From NCBI GenBank assembly GCA_937884605.1, contig CALGDM010000018.1:79527-143526 (forward strand): a DNA stretch of 64,000 bases, written 5' to 3'. Source of the DNA: an uncultured Spiribacter sp. (lineage in GTDB: Bacteria; Pseudomonadota; Gammaproteobacteria; Nitrococcales; Nitrococcaceae). This document shows positions 32,152-40,889 of the stretch, piece by piece. The position numbers and the translations under genes are program-made. Below the pieces are notes generated by a model, which saw nothing but the letters and a program-made list of their open reading frames with translations, searched no databases and was not told the origin of the DNA. Numbering within the stretch: position 1 is the first letter of the stretch; each line of letters starts with the position of its first letter.

Positions 32152-32568
32152 CTAGTGGTCGATGCGGTGGGTCTGCGGGACGACGCCGGCCTGCTGGTAG
32201 TCGCGGTATCGCGCGCGGCCGGCCTGGCGGGTCGCCTCGTCAGCGGTGATGATTTCGGCAATGCGGTCGCGCTGCTGCCAGTCGGCGGCCAGCGAGTCGC
32301 CCAGATTGATCAGCACGGCGCCGGGGCTTGCGGCCGCGTTGATCACAACGGGGTTATCGCCGTCGAGCGCCGTGGTGCCGTGGGGGATGAAGCTCGCCTC
32401 GTCAAAGGTCCACAATGCCCGGTCGAGCTGCTCGGTCATGGCCGCATCGGCGGTGCGGATCCACACGCTCAGGCCCTCGCGCCAGGCGCGCGCGGCCAAC
32501 CGGCAGCAGAAGTGCGTCCGGCGGGCCGGGTCGGCCTGACCGAGAATGTAGAAATCGACGCGCGGCAT
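32152..32568 (-). CDS. holC: DNA polymerase III chi subunit
   Basis: Clamp-loader accessory protein that links the replicase to SSB. The 138-residue protein starts MPRVDFYILGQ and has FCCRLAARAWREGLSVWIRT and LWTFDEASFIPHG, the HolC family core. Two consecutive ATGs exist; 32568 is 6 nt after GGAG and is preferred to 32571. The usual upstream partner pepA is absent, so holC begins the holC-valS operon, divergent from lptF. Confidence 0.92.
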   Translation of the reverse strand: MPRVDFYILGQADPARRTHFCCRLAARAWREGLSVWIRTADAAMTEQLDRALWTFDEASFIPHGTTALDGDNPVVINAAASPGAVLINLGDSLAADWQQRDRIAEIITADEATRQAGRARYRDYQQAGVVPQTHRIDH

Positions 32569-32672
32569 CATTCGCTCCGGCGCTGTACCATGAGCCGGTC
32601 ACGGCGATCTGGCATGGATACAACCACATTGCATAAACCGCTACAGATTACCGCAGGCGCAGGGCCACTGTC

Positions 32673-33755
32673 GTGGTCGTGAACCGGCTGACCCGTTATG
32701 TGGGCCGCGAGGTGCTGCTCGCCTGGCTGGGCGTGACGGTGGTGCTGGTGGTGGTGCTGCTGACCAACCGGCTGATCCAGTTCATGGCCGACGCGGCCAG
32801 CGGCGACATCCCGCCCGGGGTGATCTTCACCCTGCTGGGCCTCAAGGCCGCCGCCAACCTGGGCGTGGTTCTGCCGGGCAGCTTCTTTCTGGGCTGTGTC
32901 ATGGCGCTGGGGCGTCTCTACCGCGACTCCGAGATGACCGCCATGGCGGGCTGCGGCATCGGTCCGGGGCGCGTCTACGCCGGGATCTTCGCGCTCGCCC
33001 TGCCGCTCGCCGTGGGGGTGGGCGGCCTGTCGCTGTCGCTGGGGCCGGCGGCCGAGCGTCAGGCCGATCAAGTGCTGGCCAATGCCCAGCAGCAGGCCCG
33101 CTTTGGTGGCGTCCAGCCCGGACGGTTTCTGACCCCCGGCGATAACGTCACCGTCTATGTCGAGCGCATCGATGACGATGGCACCCTGCGCGGCGTGTTT
33201 GCCGAGCGCCGGGTGGACGGCGCCCGCCAGATCTGGGTGGCCGAGCGCGGTCAGCGGCAGATCGATGGCATCGCCCCCGGCGAGTTTCTGGTCCTTGAGG
33301 AGGGCTGGCGCTACGACGGGCGGGCCGGTCAGGCCGCCTGGCGGGTGATGGAATATGCCGAGCATGGCGTGCGCATCGCCGAGCCGGATCCGGTGGACCC
33401 CGGTGTTGGCCGCGATGCGGAGCCCCTAACCGCGCTCTGGGCAAGCGACGCGCCCGGCGCGCGGGCCGAGCTGCAGCGCCGGCTGTCGTTTCCGCTGATG
33501 GTACTGGTGCTGGCGCTGGGCAGCCTGCCGCTCGCGCGCAGCGACCCCCGCAGCGGTCGCTATGGCCGGGTCGTGACCGCGGTGCTGCTGTTCATGATCT
33601 ATTTCAATCTGCTCTATACCGCCAGTGACTGGCTGGCCACCGGGGTGATGCCCCGCTGGCTGGGCGTGAGCTGGGTGCATGGCCTGGCGTTGCTGCTGGT
33701 GCTGGCCGCACTGCGTAAGCTGCTCGGCTGGCAATGGCGACGGCGGCGGGCATGA
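32673..33755 (+). CDS. lptF: LPS export permease LptF
   Basis: Inner-membrane subunit of the LptB2FG complex that extracts lipopolysaccharide for transport to the outer membrane. The 360 residues have three N-terminal helices, a periplasmic jellyroll (about residues 120-260) and three C-terminal helices, with NRLTRYVGREVLLAWLGV at the start. GTG at 32673 lies 8 nt after AGGG; a second GTG at 32679 is possible. Coupled to lptG by a 4-nt overlap. Confidence 0.94.
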   Translation: MVVNRLTRYVGREVLLAWLGVTVVLVVVLLTNRLIQFMADAASGDIPPGVIFTLLGLKAAANLGVVLPGSFFLGCVMALGRLYRDSEMTAMAGCGIGPGRVYAGIFALALPLAVGVGGLSLSLGPAAERQADQVLANAQQQARFGGVQPGRFLTPGDNVTVYVERIDDDGTLRGVFAERRVDGARQIWVAERGQRQIDGIAPGEFLVLEEGWRYDGRAGQAAWRVMEYAEHGVRIAEPDPVDPGVGRDAEPLTALWASDAPGARAELQRRLSFPLMVLVLALGSLPLARSDPRSGRYGRVVTAVLLFMIYFNLLYTASDWLATGVMPRWLGVSWVHGLALLLVLAALRKLLGWQWRRRRA

Positions 33756-34810
33756 AGCGGCTCGATCGCTACATCGCCACCACCGTGCTGGCGGGCGCGC
33801 TCATGGGCCTGGTGGTCATCGTCAGCCTGAGCTTTGTGTTCGAGTTTATCGACGAGGCCGATGATATTGGCCGCGGTGACTACGACCTGGCCGCCGCCAT
33901 GGCGGTAGTGGCGCTTTCGATGGTGCAGCGCGCCTATGAGGCCTTCCCCATGGCCACGCTCATCGGCGCGCTGGTCAGCCTCGGGGCACTCGCCGCACGC
34001 AGCGAACTGATTGTGATGCGGGCGGTGGGCCGCTCCGTGGGCCAGATTGCCCGCGCCGTGGTGGCGGCAGGCATCGGTCTGGCTATTCTGGCTGGTCTGT
34101 TGGGCGAGTTTGTCGCACCACCGGCCAATCAACTGGCTCAGAGCATTCGCGCCGAGGCGGCCGGCGGTCGAATCGGCACCGCTAGTGGCGGGCTCTGGGC
34201 GCGGGACGGCGACTATCGCCTGTACGCCGACCGGGTGGTGCGGGCGGATCTGCTTGCGGGCGTGCGCGCCTATGAGATCGCCGCCAATAAACTCGTGCGT
34301 ATCGTCACCGCATCGCGAGCACGCTTTGTTGACGGGCAGTGGCAATTGCGCGACGCCCGGGTGACCGCGCTGGGCGAGTTTCCGATCCGCGTCGAGACCC
34401 GCGAGCGCATCACCCTTGGCGGCCAGCTGCGCCCGGCCACCCTTGAGGTGGTGGTGCAGGAGGCTCAGGCCCTACCGGCCCGTGAGCTGTTCCGCTACAT
34501 CGAGTATCTGCAGGCCAACGAGCTGCGCAGTGATCAGTATCAGCTGGCACTGTGGGTCAAGCTGGCAACGCCGCTGGCCACTGTGGTGATGCTGCTGCTG
34601 GCGGTGCCCCTGGTGTTTGGCTCGCAACGCAGTACCGGGGTGGGTCAGCAGGTGTTCATGGGGGTGCTGATCGGGCTGGCGTTTTTCCTGCTCAATCGGT
34701 TTCTCGGCAATGCCGGCCTGGTCTATGGCCTGCCGCCGGCGGTCAGTGCCCTGGCGCCCACTGGGCTGTTTCTGCTGATTGCGCTGGTGGCGTTGAGGCG
34801 CGTTCGGTGA
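33752..34810 (+). CDS. lptG: LPS export permease LptG
   Basis: Partner of LptF in the LptB2FG exporter, 352 residues. It begins MKRLDRYIATTVLAGALMGL and has the same 3+3 helix arrangement with a periplasmic jellyroll between. The segment YEAFPMATLIGALVSLG is typical of LptG. ATG 33752 overlaps the lptF stop (ATGA); an in-frame ATG 18 nt upstream lies within lptF and is less likely. Convergent with the RDD gene after a 28-nt gap. Confidence 0.94.
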   Translation: MKRLDRYIATTVLAGALMGLVVIVSLSFVFEFIDEADDIGRGDYDLAAAMAVVALSMVQRAYEAFPMATLIGALVSLGALAARSELIVMRAVGRSVGQIARAVVAAGIGLAILAGLLGEFVAPPANQLAQSIRAEAAGGRIGTASGGLWARDGDYRLYADRVVRADLLAGVRAYEIAANKLVRIVTASRARFVDGQWQLRDARVTALGEFPIRVETRERITLGGQLRPATLEVVVQEAQALPARELFRYIEYLQANELRSDQYQLALWVKLATPLATVVMLLLAVPLVFGSQRSTGVGQQVFMGVLIGLAFFLLNRFLGNAGLVYGLPPAVSALAPTGLFLLIALVALRRVR

Positions 34811-34838
34811 CGGCCGGCCCAGCCGGGTTCGGGCAGCT

Positions 34839-35270
34839 TCAGCGCCTTTTGGGCTCGAGCACCAGGTAGGTCCGCGAAAGCCGGTCATGCCAGGTCAGGC
34901 CCTCGCGGTCGATAAGTGCCCACAGAAAACCCGCCCCGGCCGGGAGCCAGGACAGCAGCGCGGTGACAAACCGATGCGTGGCGGCGCGCGGCGTCACCCG
35001 GGCGCCCTCGCTGTCCACCAGCCGCAGGCGCCAGGCCTTCATCCCCAGGGTGTTTCCCCCCCAGACCCAGAAGCCGATGAAAAACGCATAGGCAATGGCA
35101 AGTAGGTACAAGCGGAACAGTCCGTCGCCCGCGGGCGCGGCCTCGCCCCCCTGAAACGCGATCCACAGGGCCCCTGCGCCCATCCAGAGCGCGATCAGCA
35201 GCATGCCATCATAGAGGATGGCGACCAGCCGGCGTAGAAGGCTTGGGCGGTTGTCGGGTAACGGCTGCAT
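34839..35270 (-). CDS. RDD family membrane protein
   Basis: A 143-residue inner-membrane protein of the RDD family. The family residues are LLRRLVAILYDGMLL near the start (Arg, then Asp) and the block GNTLGMKAWRLRLVDSEG, followed by TWHDRLSRTYLV. Three hydrophobic helices lie at about 14-38, 50-70 and 100-120. RDD proteins have been linked to Na+ or compatible ion exchange, but function here is not shown. The ATG has no SD, and a TATACT -10 ends 7 nt upstream, predicting a leaderless mRNA. Confidence 0.85.
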   Translation of the reverse strand: MQPLPDNRPSLLRRLVAILYDGMLLIALWMGAGALWIAFQGGEAAPAGDGLFRLYLLAIAYAFFIGFWVWGGNTLGMKAWRLRLVDSEGARVTPRAATHRFVTALLSWLPAGAGFLWALIDREGLTWHDRLSRTYLVLEPKRR

Positions 35271-35277
35271 GCCGCTA

Positions 35278-35283
35278 AGTATA
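35278..35283 (-). promoter_or_regulatory. -10 box of the RDD gene, predicting a leaderless mRNA
   Basis: TATACT on the minus strand (35283-35278), five of six to consensus, ends 7 nt before the RDD ATG at 35270. There is no SD between. No good -35 was found. Confidence 0.5.
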
Positions 35284-35416
35284 CGGCCTAATACAATCGA
35301 CTCGCACCCGGTTGATCTGTATTTTGGTCACGTGGCTTCGGCAAGGGCGATGCATCCGTTGGGGCCGCGAAAAATGGATTTCTCGATCAGATCGACGCAA
35401 GAAAGGAGTCTGCTCA

Positions 35417-35908
35417 ATGAATATCAGGACGGGTCTCACCCTTTTTATCGGTGCTTGTGCATTGCTCTCGCATGGTACCGCCGGGGCGCAGGGCGCCGAC
35501 ATGGATCTCAACCCTTGGCAGCACTGCGGCATTGGTGCAGCGATTTTTGACGATAACGAGACAGCGTCGGCCATTTCCAATGTGATATGGGATTCGGGCA
35601 CAACGGCGATCACCTCGGCGACCGCGTCACCTGAGACGTGCTCGAGTACGCAGATCGATGTGGCGAACTACATTGATCTCACCAACGATGTGCTGACAGC
35701 CGAGCTCGCAATGGGTAGCGGTGATCATCTGAACGGCCTTCTGGCGGTAGCAGGCTGCGAAGCGAGTGAGAACGCGGTAGCGGCCGAGATGCGTGAATCT
35801 ATCGCCGAATTGCCGGTCGGTTATGCGCAACTCTCGCATGCCGATCAAGCTCACTATACGTACCAGGCTCTGGAAGCAGCGGGCTGGCAGGGCAGCACCT
35901 GCCACTGA
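35417..35908 (+). CDS. DUF3015 family exported protein
   Basis: A 163-residue secreted or periplasmic protein. The signal peptide spans residues 1-24. The DUF3015 signature follows: LNPWQHCGIGAAIFDDNETA, then SNVIWDSGTTAITSATASPE. Four cysteines could form disulfides (Cys37, the one in ETCSS, the one in VAGCEA and the last in STCH). Function unknown. AGGAG lies 8 nt before ATG 35417. GC content is visibly lower than in the flanking core genes. It is followed by a terminator-like hairpin and a DUF4105 gene; the two families co-occur in other gammaproteobacteria. Confidence 0.82.
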   Translation: MNIRTGLTLFIGACALLSHGTAGAQGADMDLNPWQHCGIGAAIFDDNETASAISNVIWDSGTTAITSATASPETCSSTQIDVANYIDLTNDVLTAELAMGSGDHLNGLLAVAGCEASENAVAAEMRESIAELPVGYAQLSHADQAHYTYQALEAAGWQGSTCH

Positions 35909-35923
35909 GGTGACTCACTCCTG

Positions 35924-35961
35924 CACCCCGGTCCGCCTGTTGGTGGGTCGGGGTGTTCTGT
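35924..35961 (+). terminator. Hairpin between the DUF3015 and DUF4105 genes
   Basis: CACCCCG (35924-35930) pairs with CGGGGTG (35949-35955). An inner CCGCC/GGTGG helix forms above a 2-nt internal loop. TTCTGT follows. The U-tract is weak, so this may be a partial terminator that lowers expression of the DUF4105 gene relative to DUF3015. Confidence 0.55.
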
Positions 35962-35980
35962 ATTCGGGAGCCTCGCGGAC

Positions 35981-37870
35981 ATGCGGTTTATCCTGCTTGC
36001 GCTGGTGTTCGCGCTTGGATCATTTGCCAACGCGGAACCACCTCCCCTTGATGATCTCGCCGACACTCCGACCTGGCGGACACTGCTTCATTATGATGCT
36101 GGCGGCCTGTTCACCACCCGATCGGCAGTCATCGACGAGACATTCTTTCTCCATCGTGATGGAGCGAATGACCCGTTAGCGGAGTTAACGGCGACAGTCA
36201 CTGCTCTGCGGAACCCGAGCAGTCAGAATCCACCGGCGCGGTGTCGATTTCCGGCGCGAACGCGCTTTCTCGAGCGAGCACTCGGCGAGCGCTTTCCCCA
36301 CTCGGATTGTCCAGGGCTGCAGGCCTGGCGAGACCGGCATGCGGGGGGACAGATCGGGCTGACCTTCGTCAATGGGTACATGGGCAACCCCGCCAGTTTT
36401 TTTGGCCATCTGTTGCTGCATGTTGAGACTCATAAGCCTATCGACGCGGAAACGCCCCGTGACGCTCAAGCGGGTCAAGCCACTCGCTTGCTCGACACAT
36501 CCATCAATTTTGGCGCTGACATACCGGACGACGAAGGGCTTGCCACCTACATGGCCAAGGGCCTGTTGGGTGGCTATGACGCGCGCTACTCCCAGACCAA
36601 CTTCTACCGCAACAGCAGTGTCTACTCCGAACGCGAGATGCGGGATCTCTGGATCTACGACCTCAATCTTAGCGATTCCGAGCAGGCATTATTGATCGAT
36701 CATCTCTACGAGGTGATGAACCGCGACTACAAGTATCTCTTCCTTTCACAGAACTGCGCTTCCCGGATTGCCCGCACGCTTCGGCTGGTATCCCCGGGAC
36801 TCGATACCCCGGGTAGCAACGCACTTTGGACAACGCCAGAGTCTGTTGTAATCGGCGCAGCGGACGCGGAGACCGCTTCGGGCGCGGCGCTTGTCGACGA
36901 CATTGCCTATGTGCCGTCTCGTGGCGCGATTACCAACCATGCTTGGGCCGAGTTACCCCAGCGGCTCCAGCGCGTGGCAAGTGCTTACTGGCCGAAACCC
37001 GGTCAGCTCACCGAGGCGAGCGTGCTGGCCGAGCTGACCGACTCCGAACGCGCGGAGCTCCTCGATGTACTTTTGAGTCACGAACTTTGGCTCCGCAGCG
37101 CTGACGGCGGTGTGCAGACCGGAAATGTCCGCTCAAGGCTTCTCCGGGCCCGGGCACAACTGCCTCCCGGCGGTGGCCTGCCGGATCCATCTGAACCAAC
37201 CCAGGTTCATGAGGCGGTCCCGCCGGCGATGTTCCGGATGGGCGTTACCGCGACGGCCGGTGACGGTGTTTCGGCGCTGATTGCCGGCCGACTGCTGCAA
37301 TATGACCTACTGGATGCTGCATCACCGCGACTGACTGGCGCCTCTATGGAATTCGGTGCGTTCGAGATTGAGGCCGATGACGATGATCTGTCTCTGCGCG
37401 AGGCGACAATCGCCTCGGTCAGTGTGCTCCGATCGAGTCGATCCGGCCTGCCGGGCGTGCACAAGCAAACGCCGTGGTACGCATCGCTTGATATCAAACG
37501 CAGCGACTTTGCCACTCGTCGGTCTCTGGATGGCCGGGCAACGCTCCTTGCGGGAGCGTCGTCGAGACAGGGGGACTGGCTGGCTTATGGCTTGCTGGGC
37601 CCCCAAGTCGCCACGACCCGCCATCAGGCGGGCGTTGTTGCCGCCGGGGTGCGCGCGGGGATCCTCGGCGATTGGTCGGCCGATCAGAGGAGTCATGCCT
37701 TTGTGACGCATCGAAATGCCTTTCGCGGAGCCGATGGTCGCCGAACCCGGGTCAATATTGCTCATCGCGTGGCCCTTGGGCGGCGCCAGGATATCCGTGT
37801 CGAGCTCACGCTCGACCCCGATTCCGGGGGGCATCGGTCGTCGGTCAGTCTGGGGTTTTATTTTCCCTGA
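35981..37870 (+). CDS. DUF4105 (Lnb N-terminal-like) periplasmic/outer-membrane protein
   Basis: A 629-residue exported protein. Signal peptide 1-18; the N-terminal half holds the DUF4105 domain with FVNGYMGNPASFFGHLLLHV (a His-containing, NlpC/P60-like active-site region) and YKYLFLSQNCASRIA (the Cys-containing segment). The C-terminal about 220 residues are beta-strand-rich and end in SSVSLGFYFP, a pattern seen in outer-membrane barrels. The activity is unproven; a papain-like hydrolase or amidase tethered at the outer membrane is a reasonable inference. Weak SD (GGGAG, 11 nt upstream). It converges on the response regulator gene after 10 nt. Confidence 0.8.
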   Translation: MRFILLALVFALGSFANAEPPPLDDLADTPTWRTLLHYDAGGLFTTRSAVIDETFFLHRDGANDPLAELTATVTALRNPSSQNPPARCRFPARTRFLERALGERFPHSDCPGLQAWRDRHAGGQIGLTFVNGYMGNPASFFGHLLLHVETHKPIDAETPRDAQAGQATRLLDTSINFGADIPDDEGLATYMAKGLLGGYDARYSQTNFYRNSSVYSEREMRDLWIYDLNLSDSEQALLIDHLYEVMNRDYKYLFLSQNCASRIARTLRLVSPGLDTPGSNALWTTPESVVIGAADAETASGAALVDDIAYVPSRGAITNHAWAELPQRLQRVASAYWPKPGQLTEASVLAELTDSERAELLDVLLSHELWLRSADGGVQTGNVRSRLLRARAQLPPGGGLPDPSEPTQVHEAVPPAMFRMGVTATAGDGVSALIAGRLLQYDLLDAASPRLTGASMEFGAFEIEADDDDLSLREATIASVSVLRSSRSGLPGVHKQTPWYASLDIKRSDFATRRSLDGRATLLAGASSRQGDWLAYGLLGPQVATTRHQAGVVAAGVRAGILGDWSADQRSHAFVTHRNAFRGADGRRTRVNIAHRVALGRRQDIRVELTLDPDSGGHRSSVSLGFYFP

Positions 37871-37880
37871 TTCACGTGGC

Positions 37881-38555
37881 TCAGAGGAACTCGAGATTCG
37901 CCGCCAGCCGGTAGCCAAGGCTTCTCACCGCCGTCAGAACCTCGCCACGCAACCCCACAGCGCGGAGCTTGCCCCGCAGCCGGGTGATGCGGACCTCGAG
38001 TGTATTCTGGGCATTCCGGTCGAGATCCATGCCGAGGATCTCCATGACCTCCCAGCGCTCGAGTCCGTCGCCGCCAGCAAGGCTGAGCTGGTAGAGCAGC
38101 CGGCATTCGGCCTCGGATAGCCGAACCGCCTCATTGCCACGCTGCAGCGTTCGCGAGGACGGGTAGACGAGCGCGGTATCCGGACGCTCGGGTGAATGCA
38201 GCGTGCGTTTCTCGAGCCGTTTCACGGCGGCGAGCAGGAGGTCGGGGTCGATTGGTTTGGTCAGATAGACATCGGCGCCGATCTCGTAGCCCCGGGTGAT
38301 GTCCTCGGTACGCTCGCGCGCCGAGGTCACGATGATCCCGACGTTCGGCGCGGTCTGGCGGATGCGCTCGATAAGCTCGTAGCCACTGATCGTTGGCAGG
38401 TTCAAATCGATCAGATAGAAATCCGGGGTGACAGAGAGTTCGGCAAGCTCTTCGGCGGCGGCGACCCCGGCGACCTGATAGCCATGACCGCGCAGAAAGC
38501 GGGCCGTCATTTCCTGGAGTTCGAGATTGTCTTCAACCAGCGCGATGACGGTCAT
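37881..38555 (-). CDS. OmpR-family response regulator
   Basis: A 224-residue DNA-binding response regulator. The receiver has Glu8/Asp9, phosphoacceptor Asp50 in FYLIDLNLP, Thr77 in IIVTSAR and Lys100 in VYLTKP. The C-terminal winged helix (about 125-224) includes LSEAECRLLYQLSLAGG and TRLRGKLRAVGL. The ATG lies inside the 3' end of the sensor kinase gene (23-nt overlap), so the two are co-translated. Target genes are unknown; the adjacent DUF3015/DUF4105 genes are the obvious candidates. A 10-bp-spaced direct repeat upstream of the kinase may be its own site. Confidence 0.92.
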   Translation of the reverse strand: MTVIALVEDNLELQEMTARFLRGHGYQVAGVAAAEELAELSVTPDFYLIDLNLPTISGYELIERIRQTAPNVGIIVTSARERTEDITRGYEIGADVYLTKPIDPDLLLAAVKRLEKRTLHSPERPDTALVYPSSRTLQRGNEAVRLSEAECRLLYQLSLAGGDGLERWEVMEILGMDLDRNAQNTLEVRITRLRGKLRAVGLRGEVLTAVRSLGYRLAANLEFL

Positions 38556-40455
38556 GATCTTCCTCGCTTTCCTCGCTTGCCGCTAATGGCAGGGTCAGGA
38601 TGACGGCCACCTGCCCGTCTCCCGAGACGAGCCTGACATCAATCCCCATACGCTCGCTGAGGGCCCGGACGATATAAAGGCCGAGGCCGGTGCCGGATTG
38701 CCCGCTTGCACTGTCGGCCCGGTAGTATTTCTCGAAGGCTCTGTCCGGATCCGGTTCCGTGCCGGTGGTAACGCGATTGGCAATCTGCAGGGTCGCCGCC
38801 TCGTTGCCCCTGTCGATGGAAACGGCAACCGGATGGCCTGCCAGGCCGTATTTGCCGGCATTGGCGATGAGGTTCGAGAGCACGACGCGGAGCAGCTCAG
38901 GGTCCGCTTCGACGAGAGCTGATTCTCCACGACGCTCGAGATCGACGGCACGCTCCTCGGCAAGGTCGGCAACAAGTGCCGCGAGCTCGATCGGTTGCCG
39001 GCGGATCTGCAGGCGGCCGTGCTCGAGTTCCTCGACGCGATCGGCCTGACGCAGGGCATGGTCGATCGTTTGCGTTGCTCGGCCGATTGTCTCGCTGTCG
39101 AGCTCATCCATGTGATGGGCGAGGCGTAGCGTGGCCAACGGCGTGCGGATCTCGTGAGAGAGCATCTCGAGGAGCTGTCCCATTTCCTGGCGCCGCAGGC
39201 TTTGCTCTTTCGAGCGTGCCTGAAGCAGGCGAGAGCGCTCGGCGAGCGTGTTGCGCTGGCGAATGATCGTCTGTTGGCGGCGAAAGAGGATCCAGGCGAT
39301 GTAGGCGCCGGGCAGAATCGCATAGTTGATGAAAGAGAACTCCAGCAGTCGGCTGAACCAGGCACTCTCGATGAGCGTGCCGACGAACAGCAGTCCGAGG
39401 GGGATCGCCTGCAGCAGGAAATAGACCGCCAGCGTCGCGCGGTTGATGACATAGACCGCCCTCGGCGATGGCCGGCAAAGGGGTATCAGCACCAGAGCGA
39501 GCAGCAGCGTTGCAAGGGCCGAGGCGTTGTTGATCTGTAGCGCGAGTGCGACGTTACCCAGGCCAAAGGCGAGCAGCTTGGCGAGCGCGCTGACCGCGAC
39601 AACGCCAAGGAAAAGCCGGCTCGGCCAGCGCCCGCCGAGCTCGCGGAGCAGCATGAAATCGAAGATCTGCGCCACGGTGATGTAGGCGAGCGCGGTGGTG
39701 TTGTGCGCGAGATCCTGGCTGAGCATCGCCCCCTCGCCGAACAATGGCCGCGTGAGCCCGGTGTGAATGAGCAGGGTCAGTAGATAGAGCGAGAGTCGTG
39801 CGATGAACGCCGCTATCAGCGGTGTCGGCGAGGCGATCATCGCGGTCGCCGCCCAGAGCAGGTAGAAGAGGGTAGCCGCGATGGCAACGCTGACCAGCAA
39901 ATAGAACGCGGTGCCCGCTGCCTGCAGTGCCTGTTGCGAGCGCACCGTGAAGTGCGGCTGCATGAGGTTGTGGGAGTTGAAACGAATCAGCAGGCCCTGC
40001 TCGATGTCCGCTCGCGTGAGCGCGAGGGCGTAGGTGCTGGGCACGATCCCACCAGCCGTGGGCCGACGATCGCCGGCGATGAGCCGGGGTGTGGCGGTGG
40101 CTGCGTCGCGATAGATCGTAATGTGGTCGAGATGGACCGGGCGGATGAGCAGCCAGGGGTTGTCGGGCATGGCTTCAGCGGGTGCAAAGCGCAGCTTCAT
40201 CCAGACAAAGCCCTCGACAAAGCCAAGCGCCTGACCGGTCTGGTAGCCCTGCCAATCCGCCTGCTCGCCGGGTGTCGATGGCGTGTCGGTGATGAGGTAT
40301 TGGGCCTGCGCGATCGCGCGATCATCCGCCAGGGCTGCCATCGGCGTCAGCATGCTCGCGAGCAGCAGCGTCACCCCCACCACAAAGCCATTACGGTGAC
40401 GAGCACGTGCAATCGCCCGCGCGCTAACGTCGGGTCTTCGACTCTTGGCTGTCAT
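38533..40455 (-). CDS. 7TMR-DISM sensor histidine kinase
   Basis: A 640-residue sensor kinase. The signal or first helix (about 22-43) is followed by a periplasmic 7TMR-DISMED2-type domain (about 45-175, with VWMKLRF and LLIRPVHLDHITIY). Seven membrane helices lie between about 183 and 392. The HisKA helix has His434 in MLSHEIRTPLATLR, and the HATPase domain has NLIANAGKYG and SGTGLGLYIV. DISMED2 domains are thought to bind carbohydrates or related ligands; the signal here is unknown. It lacks the extra receiver domain often fused to this kinase type. First gene of the two-gene operon. Confidence 0.92.
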   Translation of the reverse strand: MTAKSRRPDVSARAIARARHRNGFVVGVTLLLASMLTPMAALADDRAIAQAQYLITDTPSTPGEQADWQGYQTGQALGFVEGFVWMKLRFAPAEAMPDNPWLLIRPVHLDHITIYRDAATATPRLIAGDRRPTAGGIVPSTYALALTRADIEQGLLIRFNSHNLMQPHFTVRSQQALQAAGTAFYLLVSVAIAATLFYLLWAATAMIASPTPLIAAFIARLSLYLLTLLIHTGLTRPLFGEGAMLSQDLAHNTTALAYITVAQIFDFMLLRELGGRWPSRLFLGVVAVSALAKLLAFGLGNVALALQINNASALATLLLALVLIPLCRPSPRAVYVINRATLAVYFLLQAIPLGLLFVGTLIESAWFSRLLEFSFINYAILPGAYIAWILFRRQQTIIRQRNTLAERSRLLQARSKEQSLRRQEMGQLLEMLSHEIRTPLATLRLAHHMDELDSETIGRATQTIDHALRQADRVEELEHGRLQIRRQPIELAALVADLAEERAVDLERRGESALVEADPELLRVVLSNLIANAGKYGLAGHPVAVSIDRGNEAATLQIANRVTTGTEPDPDRAFEKYYRADSASGQSGTGLGLYIVRALSERMGIDVRLVSGDGQVAVILTLPLAASEESEEDHDRHRAG

Positions 40456-40563
40456 GCCTTTTCACGCTGAAAATCGCCCCCCACTTCCCCTGGCTATCCA
40501 GGACCAAGCCCGCTGGCGTGAGCTCGCTCCGTACAGGATTCTTAAGCCTACATCCTCTGCTTG

Positions 40564-40579
40564 TGTAAGGGGTTGTAAG
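40564..40579 (-). promoter_or_regulatory. Direct repeat CTTACA-N4-CTTACA upstream of the sensor kinase operon
   Basis: Reading the minus strand, CTTACA occurs at 40579-40574 and again at 40569-40564, a 10-bp period. Such tandem half-sites at one helical turn are the usual form of OmpR-family binding sites. The repeat is about 110 nt upstream of the kinase ATG, with TAGGCT and AAGAAT as weak -10 candidates downstream. Autoregulation by the adjacent response regulator is inferred. Confidence 0.4.
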
Positions 40580-40696
40580 ATTGCAGCGGCGTGCCCGGCC
40601 ACCGGATGGCGCTTGTGATTGATGTGAGCGCGTAAACCGACCATGAACGGCACCGCCTGCGCCTTGTGGAGCTCATTGTCAGAACACGGGAGTCGG

Positions 40697-40728
40697 AAAA
40701 AAGCGCTCCCCGACCGATTATGGGAGCG
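40697..40728 (-). terminator. Rho-independent terminator downstream of tRNA-Glu
   Basis: On the minus strand CGCTCCC (40728-40722) pairs with GGGAGCG (40710-40704) around an 11-nt loop, followed directly by CTTTTTT. This is a strong intrinsic terminator pointing away from tRNA-Glu, about 160 nt past its CCA end. Confidence 0.8.
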
Positions 40729-40836
40729 TTAGGCTAGCGCATGCGGATTGGCGAGGTGATGCGGCTCGCTCAATCATTGCCTTGAAGGGAAACTGTCAAC
40801 CCAACCTCTCAGACATCCGCCGCTGCTCCACCGTTT

Positions 40837-40859
40837 TTGACAATTTTTAGGCATGTCAA
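40837..40859. repeat. Inverted repeat TTGACA-N11-TGTCAA
   Basis: Six-base arms TTGACA (40837-40842) and TGTCAA (40854-40859) flank an AT-rich 11-nt centre, 30 bp past the tRNA-Glu 3' end. A third copy, TGTCAA, is at 40794-40799. It could be a protein site or an RNA processing hairpin; nothing decides between them. Confidence 0.35.
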
Positions 40860-40889
40860 GGTGGTGAGTGTGGTCGCTGCTGGAGTTGG

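Larger units (their letters stand above)
40456..40889. other. 434-bp intergenic region between the sensor kinase and tRNA-Glu
   Basis: No gene is supported here in any frame. It holds, from left to right, a presumed kinase promoter with a CTTACA direct repeat, a minus-strand intrinsic terminator, and an inverted repeat TTGACA-N11-TGTCAA. The stretch is AT-richer than the rest of the window. No recognisable small RNA was found. Confidence 0.6.

Noticed and set aside
40704..40728. GCTCCCAT near the terminator as a tRNA-derived attachment site
   Set aside because: It matches only the first eight bases of tRNA-Glu and is explained by the terminator stem. No integrase and no copy of the tRNA 3' end were seen at the other side of the low-GC block.
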